Part shown: positions 25,790 through 41,186 of the stretch, one piece after another
How the letters are laid out: each line of letters opens with the position of its first letter
How positions within the stretch are numbered: position 1 is the first letter of the stretch
Source: Halictus rubicundus
Lineage: Eukaryota > Arthropoda > Insecta > Hymenoptera > Halictidae
Assembly: GCF_050948215.1 (NCBI RefSeq)
Contig: NW_027488644.1
Coordinates: forward strand, 682,001-746,000
Length of the DNA: 64,000 bases
Direction: 5' to 3'
Program-made: the position numbers and the translations under genes
The notes under the pieces: generated by a model
Databases searched by the model: none
The model's input: the letters and a program-made list of their open reading frames with translations, nothing else
Told to the model about the DNA's origin: nothing

Positions 25790-26620
25790 ATGGAGGATAG
25801 GATGGAGGATAGGATAGGATAGAGGATATGATAAGCTAGGATAGAGGATAGGATAGGATAGAGGATAGGATAGGATAGAGGATAGGATAGTATAGAGAAT
25901 AGAATAGGATAGAGGATAGGATAGGATTGAGGATAGGATAGGATAGATGATAGGATAGAGGTTTGGATAGGATAGAGGATACGATACGATAGAGGATAGG
26001 ATAGGATAGATGATAGGATAGGATAGAGGATAGGATAGGATAGAGGATATGATAAGCTAGGATAGAGGATAGGATAGGATTGAGGATAGGATAGGATAGA
26101 GGATAGGATAGGATAGAGGATAGGATAGGATAGAGGATAGGATAGAGGATTGGATAGGATTGAGGATATTATGGGATAGAGGATAGGATAGGATAGGATA
26201 GGATAGAGGATAGGATAGGATAGAGGATATGATAAGCTAGGATAGAGGATAGGATAGGATTGAGGATAGGATAGAATAGAGTACAGGATAGTATAGAGGA
26301 TAAGATAATATAGAGAATAGGATAGGATAGAGGATCGGACAGGATAGAGGATAGGATAGGATAGAGGATAGGATAGGATAGAGGATAGGATAGGATAGAT
26401 GATAGGATAGAGGATTGGATAGGATAGAGGATACGATACGATAGAGGATAAGATAGGATAGAGGGTAGGATAGAGAATTGGATAAGGATAGAGGATACGA
26501 TACGATAGAGGATAGGATAGGATAGAGGATGGGATAGGACAGAGGATAGGATAGGATAGAGGATAGAATAGGATAGAGGATAGGATAGGATTGAGGATAG
26601 GATAGGATAGATGATAGGAT
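25790..26620. repeat. ~830-bp segment, copy 1
   Basis: Matches ~27840-28670 at a constant offset of 2050 bp. Landmarks are GATGGAGGATAGG at 25801 and 27851, and GTACAGGATA at 26281 and 28331. One difference is GAGGATCGGACAGG here (near 26331) against GAGGATAGGACAGG there. The match ends near 26620, where ATGATAGGATAGG replaces ATGATAAGATAGAGG. Confidence 0.82.
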
Positions 26621-27839
26621 AGGATAGATGATAGGATAGAGGATTGGATGGGATAGAGGATACGATACGATAGAGGATCGGATAGGATAGAGGGTAGAAT
26701 AGAGAATTGGATGGCATAGAGGATACGATACGATAGAGGATAGGATAGGATAGAGGATAGGATATTATAGAGGATAGGATAGGATAGACGATACGATAGG
26801 GGATTGGATAGGATAGAGGATATGATAGGATAGAGGATAGGATAGGATAGAGGATAGGATAGGATAGAGGATAGGATAGGACAGAGGATACCATACGATA
26901 GAGGATATGCTAGGATAGACGGTAGGATAGAGAATTGGATAGGATAGAGGATACGATACGATAGAGGATAGGATAGGGTATATGATATTATGGGATGGAG
27001 GATAGGATATGATAGAGGATGGGATAGGACAGAGGATAGGATAGGATAGAGGATTGAATAGGATAGAGGATAGGATAGGATTGAGGATAGGATAGGATAG
27101 ATGATAGGATAGAGGATTGGATAGGATAGAGGATACGATACGATAGAGGATAGGATAGGATAGAGGGTAGGATAGAGAATTGAATAGGATTGAGGATATT
27201 ATGGGATAGAGGATAGGATAGGATAGGATAGGATAGAGGATAGGATAGGATAGAGGATAGGATAGGATAGAGGATAGGATAGGTTAGAGGATAGGATAGG
27301 ATAGAGGATAGGATAGGACAGAGGATAGGATGGGATATATGATATTATAGGATGGAGGATACGATATTATAGAGGATAGTATAGGATAGAGGGTAGGATA
27401 GGATATAGGGTAGGATAGAGAATTGGATAGGATAGAGGATACGATACGATAGAGGATAGGATAGGATAGAGGATAGGATAGGACAGAGGATAGGATAGGA
27501 TAGAGGATAGGATAGGACAGAGGATAGGATAGGATATATGATATTATAGGATGGAGGATACGATATTATAGAGGATAGTATAGGATAGAGGGTAGGATAG
27601 GATATAGGGTAGGATAGAGAATTGGATAGGATAGAGGATACGATACGATAGAGGATAGGATAGGATAGAGGATAGGACAGGATAGAGGATAGGATAGGAT
27701 AGAGGATAGGATAGGATAGGATGGAGGATAGGATAGGATAGAGTATAGGATAGGATAGAGAATAGAATACGATAGAGGATAGGATAGGATAGAGGATAGG
27801 ATAGTATAGAGAATAGAATAGGATAGAGGATAGGATAGG
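26621..27839. repeat. Satellite spacer between the two 830-bp copies
   Basis: Ordinary array with no gene. It includes two near-identical ~200-bp stretches around 27320-27440 and 27520-27640, each with the TATGATATTATAGGATG/GAGGATACGATATTATA pair followed by GATATAGGGTAGG. Confidence 0.75.
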
Positions 27840-28670
27840 ATGGAGGATAGGATGGAGGATAGGATAGGATAGAGGATATGATAAGCTAGGATAGAGGATA
27901 GGATAGGATAGAGGATAGGATAGGATAGAGGATAGGATAGTATAGAGAATAGAATAGGATAGAGGATAGGATAGGATTGAGGATAGGATAGGATAGATGA
28001 TAGGATAGAGGTTTGGATAGGATAGAGGATACGATACGATAGAGGATAGGATAGGATAGATGATAGGATAGGATAGAGGATAGGATAGGATAGAGGATAT
28101 GATAAGCTAGGATAGAGGATAGGATAGGATTGAGGATAGGATAGGATAGAGGATAGGATAGGATAGAGGATAGGATAGGATAGAGGATAGGATAGAGGAT
28201 TGGATAGGATTGAGGATATTATGGGATAGAGGATAGGATAGGATAGGATAGGATAGAGGATAGGATAGGATAGAGGATATGATAAGCTAGGATAGAGGAT
28301 AGGATAGGATTGAGGATAGGATAGAATAGAGTACAGGATAGTATAGAGGATAAGATAATATAGAGAATAGGATAGGATAGAGGATAGGACAGGATAGAGG
28401 ATAGGATAGGATAGAGGATAGGATAGGATAGAGGATAGGATAGGATAGATGATAGGATAGAGGATTGGATAGGATAGAGGATACGATACGATAGAGGATA
28501 AGATAGGATAGAGGGTAGGATAGAGAATTGGATAAGGATAGAGGATACGATACGATAGAGGATAGGATAGGATAGAGGATGGGATAGGACAGAGGATAGG
28601 ATAGGATAGAGGATAGAATAGGATAGAGGATAGGATAGGATTGAGGATAGGATAGGATAGATGATAAGAT
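27840..28670. repeat. ~830-bp segment, copy 2
   Basis: Direct copy of ~25790-26620. Related sequence, starting with a doubled GATGGAGGATAGG followed by GATATGATAAGCTAGG, also begins near 30905 and 33390, inside the 2485-bp tandem copies. The segment is therefore a recurrent higher-order module. Confidence 0.82.
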
Positions 28671-30399
28671 AGAGGATTGGATAGGATAGAGGATACGATA
28701 CGATAGAGGATAGGATAGGATAGAGGGTAGGATAGAGAATTGAATAGGATTGAGGATAATATGGGATAGAGGATAGGATAGGATAGGATAGGATAGAGGA
28801 TAAGATAGGATATATGATATTATAGGATGGAGGATACGATATTATAGAGGATAGGATAGGGTAGAGAATAGGATAAGATAGAGGATAGGATAGGGTAGAG
28901 GATAGGATAAGATAGAGGATAGGATAGAATAGAGTACAGGATAGTATAGAGGATAAGATAATATAGAGAATAGGATAGGTTAGAGGATAGGACAGGATAG
29001 AGGATAGGATAGGATAGAGGATAGGATAGGATAGGATGGAGGATAGGATAGAATAGAGTATAGGATAGGATAGAGAATAGAATACGATAGAGGATAGGAC
29101 AGGATAGAGGATAGGACAGGATAGAGGATAGGATAGGATAGAGGATTGGATAGGATAGAGGATACGATACGATAGAGGATAAGATAGCTTAGAGTGTAGG
29201 ATAGAGAATTGGATGGGATAGAGGATAAGATACGATAGAGGATAGGATAGGATAGAGGATGGGATAGGACAGAGGATAGGATAGGATAGAGGATAGAATA
29301 GGATAGAGGATAGGATAGGATTGAGGATAGGATAGGATAGAGGATATTATAGGATAGAGGATAGGATATAATAGAGGATAGGATAGGATAGAGGATAGAA
29401 TAGGATAGGATTGAGGATAGGATAGGATAGATGATAGGATAGAGGATTGGATAGGATAGAGGATACGTTACGATAGAGGATAGGATAGGATAGAGGGTAG
29501 GATAGAGAATTGAATAGGATTGAGGATATTATGGGATAGAGGATAGGATAGGATAGGATAGGATAGAGGATAGGATATGGTAGAGGATAGGATATAATAG
29601 AGGATAGGATAGGATAGAGGATAGAATAGGATAGGATTGAGGATAGGATAGGATAGATGATAGGATAGAGGATTGGATAGGATAGAGGATACGATACGAT
29701 AGAGGATAGGATAGGATAGAGGGTAGGATAGAGAATTGAATTGGATGGAGGATATTATAGGATAGAGGATAGGATAGGATAGGATAGGATAGAGGATAGG
29801 ATAGGGTAGATGATAGGATAAGATAGAGGATAGGATAGAATAGAGCACAGGATAGTATAGAGGATAAGATAGTATAGAGAATAGGATAGGATAGAGGATA
29901 GGACAGGATAGAGGATAGGATAGGATAGAGGATACGATAGGATAGAGGATAGGATAGGATATAGGATAGAACAGGATAGATGATAGGATAGAGGATTGGA
30001 TAGGATAGAGGATACGATACGATAGAGGATAGGATAGGATACAGGATGGGATAGGACAGAGGATAGGATAGGATAGAGGATAGAATAGGATAGAGGATAG
30101 GATAGGATTGAGTATAGGATAGGATAGAGGATAGGATAGGATAGAGGATAGGATATAATAGAGGATAGGATAGGATAGAGGATAGAATAGGATAGGATTG
30201 AGGATAGGATAGGATAGATGATAGGATAGAGGATTGGATAGGATAGAGGATACGATACGATAGAGGATAGGATAGGATAGAGGGTAGGATAGAGAATTGA
30301 ATAGGATTGAGGATATTATAGGATAGAGGATATTATAGGATAGAGGATAGGATAGGATAGGATAGGATACAGGATAGGATAGGCTAGATGATAGGATAA
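28671..30399. repeat. Satellite, no long copy resolved
   Basis: Ordinary array without a gene. It introduces the GAGCACAGG form of the 51-bp cassette (near 29844) and the GATATAATAGAGG variant (near 29367), both common rightward to about 43 kb. Confidence 0.8.
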
Positions 30400-32884
30400 G
30401 ATAGAGGATAGGATAGAATAGAGCACAGGATAGTATAGAAGATAAGATAATATAGAGAATAGGATAGGATAGAGTATAGGACAGGATAGAGGATAGGATA
30501 GGATAGAGGATAGGATAGGATAGAGGATAGGATAGGATATAGGATAGAATAGGATAGATGATAGGATAGAGGATTGGATAGGATAGAGGATACGATACGA
30601 TAGAGGATAAGATAGGATAGAGGGTAGGATAGAGAATTGGATGGGATAGAGGATAAGATACGATAGAGGATAGGATAGGATAGAGGGTAGGATAGAGAAT
30701 TGAATAGGATTGAGGATATTATGGGATAGAGGATAGGATAGGATAGGATAGGATAGAGGATAGGATATGGTAGAGGATAGGATAAGATAGAGGATAGGAT
30801 AGAATAGAGTACAGGATAGTATAGAGGATAAGATAATATAGAGAATAGGATAGGATAGAGGATAGGACAGGATAGAGGATAGGATAGGATACAGGATAGG
30901 ATAGGATGGAGGATAGGATGGAGGATAGGATAGGATAGAGGATATGATAAGCTAGGATAGAGGATAGGATAGGATAGAGGATAGGATAGTATAGAGAATA
31001 GAATAGGATAGAGGATAGGATAGGATTGAGGATAGGATAGGATAGATGATAGGATAGAGGTTTGGATAGGATAGACGATACGATACGATAGAGGATAGGA
31101 TAGGATAGATGATAGGATAGGATAGAGGATAGGATAGGATAGAGGATATGATAAGCTAGGATAGAGGATAGGATAGGATTGAGGATAGGATAGGATAGAG
31201 GATAGGATAGGATAGAGGATAGGATAGGATAGAGGATAGGATAGAGGATTGGATAGGATTGAGGATATTATGGGATAGAGGATAGGATAGGATAGGATAG
31301 GATAGAGGATAGGATAGGATAGAGGATATGATAAGCTAGGATAGAGGATAGGATAGGATTGAGGATAGGATAGAATAGAGTACAGGATAGTATAGAGGAT
31401 AAGATAATATAGAGAATAGGATAGGATAGAGGATAGGACAGGATAGAGGATAGGATAGGATAGATGATAGGATAGAGGATTGGATAGGATAGAGGATACG
31501 ATACGATAGAGGATAAGATAGGATAGAGGGTAGGATAGAGAATTGGATAAGGATAGAGGATACGATACGATAGAGGATAGGATAGGATAGAGGATGGGAT
31601 AGGACAGAGGATAGGATAGGATAGAGGATAGAATAGGATAGAGGATAGGATAGGATAGGGGATGGGATAGGACAGAGGATAGGATAGGATAGAGGATTGA
31701 ATTGGATAGAGGATAGGATAGGATTGAGGATAGGATAGGATAGATGATAGGATAGCGGATTGGATAGGATAGAGGATACGATACGATAGAGGATAGGATA
31801 GGATAGAGGGTAGGATAGAGAATTGAATAGGATTGAGGATATTATGGGATAGAGGATAGGATAGGATAGGATAGGATAGAGGATAGGATAGGATAGAGGA
31901 TAGGATAGGATAGAGGATAGGATAGGTTAGAGGATAGGATAGGATAGAGGATAGGATAGGACAGAGGATAGGATAGGATATATGATAGTATAGGATGGAG
32001 GATACGATATTATAGAGGATAGTATAGGATAGAGGGTAGGATAGGATATAGGGTAGGATAGAGAATTGGATAGGATAGAGGATACGATACGATAGAGGAT
32101 AGGATAGGATAGAGGATAGGATAGGACAGAGGATAGGATAGGATAGAGGATAGGATAGGATAGGGGATAGGATAGGATAGAGGATAGAATAGGATAGGAT
32201 AGAGGATAGGATAGGATATATGATATTATTGGATGGAGGATACGATATTATAGAGGATAGGATAGGATAGATGATAGGACATGATAGAGGATAGGATAGG
32301 ATAGAGGATAGGATAGGATTGAGGATAGGATAGGATAGATGATAGGATAGAGGATTGGATAGGATAGAGGATACGATACGATAGAGGATAGGATAGGATA
32401 GAGGGTAGGATAGAGAATTGAATAGGATTGAGGATATTATAGGATAGAGGATAGCATAGGATAGGATAGGATAGAGGATAGGATAGGGGAGATGATAGGA
32501 GAAGATAGAGGATAGGATAGAATAGAGCACAGGATAGTATAGAGGATAAGATAATATAGAGAATAGGATAGGATAGAGGATAGGACAGGATAGAGGATAG
32601 GACAGGATAGAGGATAGGATAGGATAGAGGATTGGATAGGATAGAGGATACGATACGATAGAGGATAAGATAGCATAGAGTGTAGGATAGAGAATTGGAT
32701 GGGATAGAGGATAAGATACGATAGAGGATAGGATAGAGGATGGGATAGGACAGAGGATAGGATAGGATAGAGGATAGAATAGGATAGAGGATAGGATAGG
32801 GTAGAGGATAGGATAGAATAGAGTACAGGATAGTATAGAGGATAAGATAATATAGAGAATAGGATAGGATAGATGATAGGACAT
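30400..32884. repeat. 2485-bp higher-order unit, copy 1
   Basis: Head-to-tail with 32885-35386. GAGCACAGG followed by the rare AGAAGATAAGATAATA lies at 30421 and 32906; TATGATAGTATAGGATGG lies at 31981 and 34466; the end of the same minus-strand open stretch lies at 31268 and 33753. No base difference was found in the stretches compared, and the implied minus-strand translations match over 538 codons. The left limit is where the sequence changes from AAGATAGAGG to TGATAGAGG. Confidence 0.92.
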
Positions 32885-35386
32885 GATAGAGGATAGGATA
32901 GAATAGAGCACAGGATAGTATAGAAGATAAGATAATATAGAGAATAGGATAGGATAGAGTATAGGACAGGATAGAGGATAGGATAGGATAGAGGATAGGA
33001 TAGGATAGAGGATAGGATAGGATATAGGATAGAATAGGATAGATGATAGGATAGAGGATTGGATAGGATAGAGGATACGATACGATAGAGGATAAGATAG
33101 GATAGAGGGTAGGATAGAGAATTGGATGGGATAGAGGATAAGATACGATAGAGGATAGGATAGGATAGAGGGTAGGATAGAGAATTGAATAGGATTGAGG
33201 ATATTATGGGATAGAGGATAGGATAGGATAGGATAGGATAGAGGATAGGATATGGTAGAGGATAGGATAAGATAGAGGATAGGATAGAATAGAGTACAGG
33301 ATAGTATAGAGGATAAGATAATATAGAGAATAGGATAGGATAGAGGATAGGACAGGATAGAGGATAGGATAGGATACAGGATAGGATAGGATGGAGGATA
33401 GGATGGAGGATAGGATAGGATAGAGGATATGATAAGCTAGGATAGAGGATAGGATAGGATAGAGGATAGGATAGTATAGAGAATAGAATAGGATAGAGGA
33501 TAGGATAGGATTGAGGATAGGATAGGATAGATGATAGGATAGAGGTTTGGATAGGATAGACGATACGATACGATAGAGGATAGGATAGGATAGATGATAG
33601 GATAGGATAGAGGATAGGATAGGATAGAGGATATGATAAGCTAGGATAGAGGATAGGATAGGATTGAGGATAGGATAGGATAGAGGATAGGATAGGATAG
33701 AGGATAGGATAGGATAGAGGATAGGATAGAGGATTGGATAGGATTGAGGATATTATGGGATAGAGGATAGGATAGGATAGGATAGGATAGAGGATAGGAT
33801 AGGATAGAGGATATGATAAGCTAGGATAGAGGATAGGATAGGATTGAGGATAGGATAGAATAGAGTACAGGATAGTATAGAGGATAAGATAATATAGAGA
33901 ATAGGATAGGATAGAGGATAGGACAGGATAGAGGATAGGATAGGATAGATGATAGGATAGAGGATTGGATAGGATAGAGGATACGATACGATAGAGGATA
34001 AGATAGGATAGAGGGTAGGATAGAGAATTGGATAAGGATAGAGGATACGATACGATAGAGGATAGGATAGGATAGAGGATGGGATAGGACAGAGGATAGG
34101 ATAGGATAGAGGATAGAATAGGATAGAGGATAGGATAGGATAGGGGATGGGATAGGACAGAGGATAGGATAGGATAGAGGATTGAATTGGATAGAGGATA
34201 GGATAGGATTGAGGATAGGATAGGATAGATGATAGGATAGCGGATTGGATAGGATAGAGGATACGATACGATAGAGGATAGGATAGGATAGAGGGTAGGA
34301 TAGAGAATTGAATAGGATTGAGGATATTATGGGATAGAGGATAGGATAGGATAGGATAGGATAGAGGATAGGATAGGATAGAGGATAGGATAGGATAGAG
34401 GATAGGATAGGTTAGAGGATAGGATAGGATAGAGGATAGGATAGGACAGAGGATAGGATAGGATATATGATAGTATAGGATGGAGGATACGATATTATAG
34501 AGGATAGTATAGGATAGAGGGTAGGATAGGATATAGGGTAGGATAGAGAATTGGATAGGATAGAGGATACGATACGATAGAGGATAGGATAGGATAGAGG
34601 ATAGGATAGGACAGAGGATAGGATAGGATAGAGGATAGGATAGGATAGGGGATAGGATAGGATAGAGGATAGAATAGGATAGGATAGAGGATAGGATAGG
34701 ATATATGATATTATTGGATGGAGGATACGATATTATAGAGGATAGGATAGGATAGATGATAGGACATGATAGAGGATAGGATAGGATAGAGGATAGGATA
34801 GGATTGAGGATAGGATAGGATAGATGATAGGATAGAGGATTGGATAGGATAGAGGATACGATACGATAGAGGATAGGATAGGATAGAGGGTAGGATAGAG
34901 AATTGAATAGGATTGAGGATATTATAGGATAGAGGATAGCATAGGATAGGATAGGATAGAGGATAGGATAGGGGAGATGATAGGAGAAGATAGAGGATAG
35001 GATAGAATAGAGCACAGGATAGTATAGAGGATAAGATAATATAGAGAATAGGATAGGATAGAGGATAGGACAGGATAGAGGATAGGACAGGATAGAGGAT
35101 AGGATAGGATAGAGGATTGGATAGGATAGAGGATACGATACGATAGAGGATAAGATAGCATAGAGTGTAGGATAGAGAATTGGATGGGATAGAGGATAAG
35201 ATACGATAGAGGATAGGATAGAGGATGGGATAGGACAGAGGATAGGATAGGATAGAGGATAGAATAGGATAGAGGATAGGATAGGGTAGAGGATAGGATA
35301 GAATAGAGTACAGGATAGTATAGAGGATAAGATAATATAGAGAATAGGATAGGATAGATGATAGGACATGATAGAGGATAGGATAG
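32885..35386. repeat. 2485-bp higher-order unit, copy 2
   Basis: Direct, immediately adjacent copy of 30400-32884. Similarity runs 17 bp past one full period (to 35386) before GGATAGGATAG replaces GGATAGAATAG. It is the cleanest tandem duplication in the window. Either it is a very recent unequal exchange or an assembly duplication. Confidence 0.92.
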
Positions 35387-36956
35387 GATAGAGGATAGGA
35401 TAGGATTGAGGATAGGATAGGATAGATGATAGGATAGAGGATTGGATAGGATAGAGGATACGATACGATAGAGGATAGGATAGGATAGAGGGTAGGATAG
35501 AGAATTGAATAGGATTGAGGATATTATAGGATAGAGGATAGGATAGGATAGGATAGGATAGAGGATAGGATAGGGTAGATGATAGGAGAAGATAGAGGAT
35601 AGGATAGAATAGAGCACAGGATAGTATAGAGGATAAGATAATATAGAGAATAGGATAGGATAGAGGATAGGACAGGATAGAGGATAGGACAGGATAGAGG
35701 ATAGGATAGGATAGAGGATTGGATAGGATAGAGGATACGATACGATAGAGGATAAGATAGCATAGAGGATAGGATAGAGAATTGGATGGGATAGAGGATA
35801 AGATACGATAGAGGATAGGATAGGATAGAGGATGGGATAGGACAGAGGATAGGATAGGATAGAGGATAGAATAGGATAGAGGATAGGATAGGATTGAGGA
35901 TAGGATAGGATAGAGGATATTATAGGATAGAGGATAGGATATAATAGAGGATAGGATAGGATAGAGGATAGAATAGGATAGGATTGAGGATAGGATAGGA
36001 TAGATGATAGGATAGAGGATTGGATAGGATAGAGGATACGATACGATAGAGGATAGGATAGGATAGAGGGTAGGATAGAGAATTGAATAGGATTGAGGAT
36101 ATTATGCGATAGAGGATAGGATAGGATAGGATAGGATAGAGGATAGGATATGGTAGAGGATAGGATATAATAGAGGATAGGATAGGATAGAGGATAGAAT
36201 AGGATAGGATTGAGGATAGGATAGGATAGATGATAGGATAGAGGATTGGATAGGATAGAGGATACGATACGATAGAGGATAGCATAGGATAGAGGGTAGG
36301 ATAGAGAATTGAATTGGATTGAGGATATTATAGGATAGAGGATAGGATAGGATAGGATAGGATAGAGGATAGGATAGGGTAGATGATAGGATAAGATAGA
36401 GGATAGGATAGAATAGAGCACAGGATAGTATAGAGGATAAGATAGTATAGAGAATAGGATAGGATAGAGGATAGGACAGGATAGAGGATAGGATAGGATA
36501 GAGGATAGGATAGAATAGAGGATAGGATAGGATATAGGATAGAATAGGATAGATGATAGGATAGAGGATTGGATAGGATAGAGGATACGATACGATAGAG
36601 GATAAGATAGGATAGAGGGTAGGATAGAGAATTGGATGGGATAGAGGATAAGATACGATAGAGGATAGGATAGGATAGAGGATGGGATAGGACAGAGGAT
36701 AGGATAGGATAGAGGATAGAATAGGATAGAGGATAGGATAGGATTGAGTATAGGATAGGATAGAGGATAGGATAGGATAGAGGATAGGATATAATAGAGG
36801 ATAGGATAGGATAGAGGATAGAATAGGATAGGATTGAGGATAGGATAGGATAGATGATAGGATAGAGGATTGGATAGGATAGAGGATACGATACGATAGA
36901 GGATAGGATAGGATAGAGGGTAGGATAGAGAATTGAATAGGATTGAGGATATTATA
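35387..36956. repeat. Satellite between the 2485-bp and ~2.1-kb tandem arrays
   Basis: Ordinary array with no gene. It is closely related to both neighbours: GAGCACAGG cassettes, GATATAATAGAGG and GAATTGAATAGGATTGAGG recur in the same order as in 38.5-39.1 kb. Confidence 0.8.
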
Positions 36957-39122
36957 GGATAGAGGATATTATAGGATAGAGGATAGGATAGGATAGGATA
37001 GGATAGGATACAGGATAGGATAGGCTAGATGATAGGATAAGATAGAGGATAGGATAGAATAGAGCACAGGATAGTATAGAGGATAAGATAATATAGAGAA
37101 TAGGATAGGATAGAGGATAGGACAGGATAGAGGATAGGATAGGATAGAGGATAGGATAGGATAGAGGATAGGATAGGATATAGGATAGAATAGGATAGAT
37201 GATAGGATAGAGGATTGGATAGGATAGAGGATACGATACGATAGAGGATAAGATAGGATAGAGGGTAGGATAGAGAATTGGATGGGATAGAGGATAAGAT
37301 ACGATAGAGGATAGGATAGGATAGAGGGTAGGATAGAGAATTGAATAGGATTGAGGATATTATGGGATAGAGGATAGGATAGGATAGGATAGGATAGAGG
37401 ATAGGATATGGTAGAGGATAGGATAAGATAGAGGATAGGATAGAATAGAGTACAGGATAGTATAGAGGATAAGATTATATAGAGAATAGGATAGGATAGA
37501 GGATAGGACACGATAGAGGATAGGATAGGATAGAGGATAGGACAGGATAGAGGATAGGATAGGATAGAGGATAGGATAGGATAGAGGATAGGATAGGATA
37601 TAGGATAGAATAGGATAGATGATAGGATAGAGGATTGGATAGGATAGAGGATACGATACGATAGAGGATAAGATAGGATAGAGGGTAGGATAGAGAATTG
37701 GATGGGATAGAGGATAAGATACGATAGAGGATTGGATAGGATAGAGGATGGGATAGGACAGAGGATAGGATAGGATAGAGGATAGAATAGGATAGAGGAT
37801 AGGATAGGATTGAGTATAGGATAGGATAGAGGATAGGATAGGATAGAGGATAGGATATAATAGAGGATAGGATAGGATAGAGGATAGAATAGGATAGGAT
37901 TGAGGATAGGATAGGATAGATGATAGGATAGAGGATTGGATAGGATAGAGGATACGATACGATAGAGGATAGGATAGGATAGAGGGTAGGATAGAGAATT
38001 GAATAGGATTGAGGATATTATAGGATAGAGGATATTATAGGATAGAGGATAGGATAGGATAGGATAGGATAGAGGATAGGATAGGCTAGATGATAGGATA
38101 AGATAGAGGATAGGATAGAATAGAGCACAGGATAGTATAGAGGATAAGATAATATAGAGAATAGGATAGGATAGAGGATAGGACAGGATAGAGGATAGGA
38201 TAGGATAGAGGATACGATACGATAGAGGATAAGATAGCATAGAGGGTAGGATAGAGAATTGGATGGGATAGAGGATAAGATACGATAGAGGATAGGATAG
38301 GATAGAGGATGGGATAGGACAGAGGATAGGATAGGATAGAGGATAGAATAGGATAGAGGATAGGATAGGGTAGAGGATAGGATAGAATAGAGTACAGGAT
38401 AGTATAGAGGATAAGATAATATAGAGAATAGGATAGGATAGATGATAGGACATGATAGAGGATAGGATAGGATAGAGGATAGGATAGGATTGAGGATAGG
38501 ATAGGATAGATGATAGGATAGAGGATTGGATAGGATAGAGGATACAATACGATAGAGGATAAGATAGCATAGAGGATAGGATAGAGAATTGGATGGGATA
38601 GAGGATAAGATACGATAGAGGATAGGATAGGATAGAGGATGGGATAGGACAGAGGATAGGATAGGATAGAGGATAGAATAGGATAGAGGATAGGATAGGA
38701 TTGAGGATAGGATAGGATAGAGGATATTATAGGATAGAGGATAGGATATAATAGAGGATAGGATAGGATAGAGGATAGAATAGGATAGGATTGAGGATAG
38801 GATAGGATAGATGATAGGATAGAGGATTGGATAGGATAGAGGATACGATACGATAGAGGATAGGATAGGATAGAGGGTAGGATAGAGAATTGAATAGGAT
38901 TGAGGATATTATGCGATAGAGGATAGGATAGGATAGGATAGGATAGAGGATAGGATATGGTAGAGGATAGGATATAATAGAGGATAGGATAGGATAGAGG
39001 ATAGAATAGGATAGGATTGAGGAGAGGATAGAATAGATGATAGGATAGAGGATTGGATAGGATAGAGGATACGATACGATAGAGGATAGCATAGGATAGA
39101 GGGTAGGATAGAGAATTGAATT
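36957..39122. repeat. ~2.1-kb higher-order unit, copy 1
   Basis: 36957-38561 matches 39123-40727 at an offset of 2166 bp (GATACAGGATAGGATAGGCTAG after the pentamer run, and the same minus-strand open stretch ending at 36969 and 39135). After 38561 the offset becomes 2443, because copy 2 carries about 277 extra bp. A variant TACAATACG at 38543 replaces TACGATACG. Confidence 0.85.
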
Positions 39123-41186
39123 GGATAGAGGATATTATAGGATAGAGGATAGGATAGGATAGGATAGGATAGGATACAGGATAGGATAGGCTAGATGATA
39201 GGATAAGATAGAGGATAGGATAGAATAGAGCACAGGATAGTATAGAGGATAAGATAATATAGAGAATAGGATAGGATAGAGGATAGGACAGGATAGAGGA
39301 TAGGATAGGATAGAGGATAGGATAGGATAGAGGATAGGATAGGATATAGGATAGAATAGGATAGATGATAGGATAGAGGATTGGATAGGATAGAGGATAC
39401 GATACGATAGAGGATAAGATAGGATAGAGGGTAGGATAGAGAATTGGATGGGATAGAGGATAAGATACGATAGAGGATAGGATAGGATAGAGGGTAGGAT
39501 AGAGAATTGAATAGGATTGAGGATATTATGGGATAGAGGATAGGATAGGATAGGATAGGATAGAGGATAGGATATGGTAGAGGATAGGATAAGATAGAGG
39601 ATAGGATAGAATAGAGTACAGGATAGTATAGAGGATAAGATTATATAGAGAATAGGATAGGATAGAGGATAGGACACGATAGAGGATAGGATAGGATAGA
39701 GGATAGGACAGGATAGAGGATAGGATAGGATAGAGGATAGGATAGGATAGAGGATAGGATAGGATATAGGATAGAATAGGATAGATGATAGGATAGAGGA
39801 TTGGATAGGATAGAGGATACGATACGATAGAGGATAAGATAGGATAGAGGGTAGGATAGAGAATTGGATGGGATAGAGGATAAGATACGATAGAGGATAG
39901 GATAGGATAGAGGATGGGATAGGACAGAGGATAGGATAGGATAGAGGATAGAATAGGATAGAGGATAGGATAGGATTGAGTATAGGATAGGATAGAGGAT
40001 AGGATAGGATAGAGGATAGGATATAATAGAGGATAGGATAGGATAGAGGATAGAATAGGATAGGATTGAGGATAGGATAGGATAGATGATAGGATAGAGG
40101 ATTGGATAGGATAGAGGATACGATACGATAGAGGATAGGATAGGATAGAGGGTAGGATAGAGAATTGAATAGGATTGAGGATATTATAGGATAGAGGATA
40201 TTATAGGATAGAGGATAGGATAGGATAGGATAGGATAGAGGATAGGATAGGCTAGATGATAGGATAAGATAGAGGATAGGATAGAATAGAGCACAGGATA
40301 GTATAGAGGATAAGATAATATAGAGAATAGGATAGGATAGAGGATAGGACAGGATAGAGGATAGGATAGGATAGAGGATACGATACGATAGAGGATAAGA
40401 TAGCATAGAGGGTAGGATAGAGAATTGGATGGGATAGAGGATAAGATACGATAGAGGATAGGATAGGATAGAGGATGGGATAGGACAGAGGATAGGATAG
40501 GATAGAGGATAGAATAGGATAGAGGATAGGATAGGGTAGAGGATAGGATAGAATAGAGTACAGGATAGTATAGAGGATAAGATAATATAGAGAATAGGAT
40601 AGGATAGATGATAGGACATGATAGAGGATAGGATAGGATAGAGGATAGGATAGGATTGAGGATAGGATAGGATAGATGATAGGATAGAGGATTGGATAGG
40701 ATAGAGGATACGATACGATAGAGGATAGGATAGGATAGAGGGTAGGATAGAGAATTGAATAGGATTGAGGATATTATAGGATAGAGGATAGGATAGGATA
40801 GGATAGGATAGAGGATAGGATAGGGTAGATGATAGGAGAAGATAGAGGATAGGATAGAATAGAGCACAGGATAGTATAGAGGATAAGATAATATAGAGAA
40901 TAGGATAGGATAGAGGATAGGACAGGATAGAGGATAGGACAGGATAGAGGATAGGATACGATAGAGGATTGGATACGATAGAGGATACGATACGATAGAG
41001 GATAAGATAGCATAGAGGATAGGATAGAGAATTGGATGGGATAGAGGATAAGATACGATAGAGGATAGGATAGGATAGAGGATGGGATAGGACAGAGGAT
41101 AGGATAGGATAGAGGATAGAATAGGATAGAGGATAGGATAGGATTGAGGATAGGATAGAGAATTGAATAGGATTGAGGATATTATA
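39123..41186. repeat. ~2.1-kb higher-order unit, copy 2
   Basis: Direct copy of the preceding unit, with an insertion of ~277 bp around 40728-41005 and loss of several hundred bp near its right end. The net period to the next copy is 2064 bp, then 2059 bp after one GGATA pentamer is lost from the run in copy 3. Confidence 0.83.
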
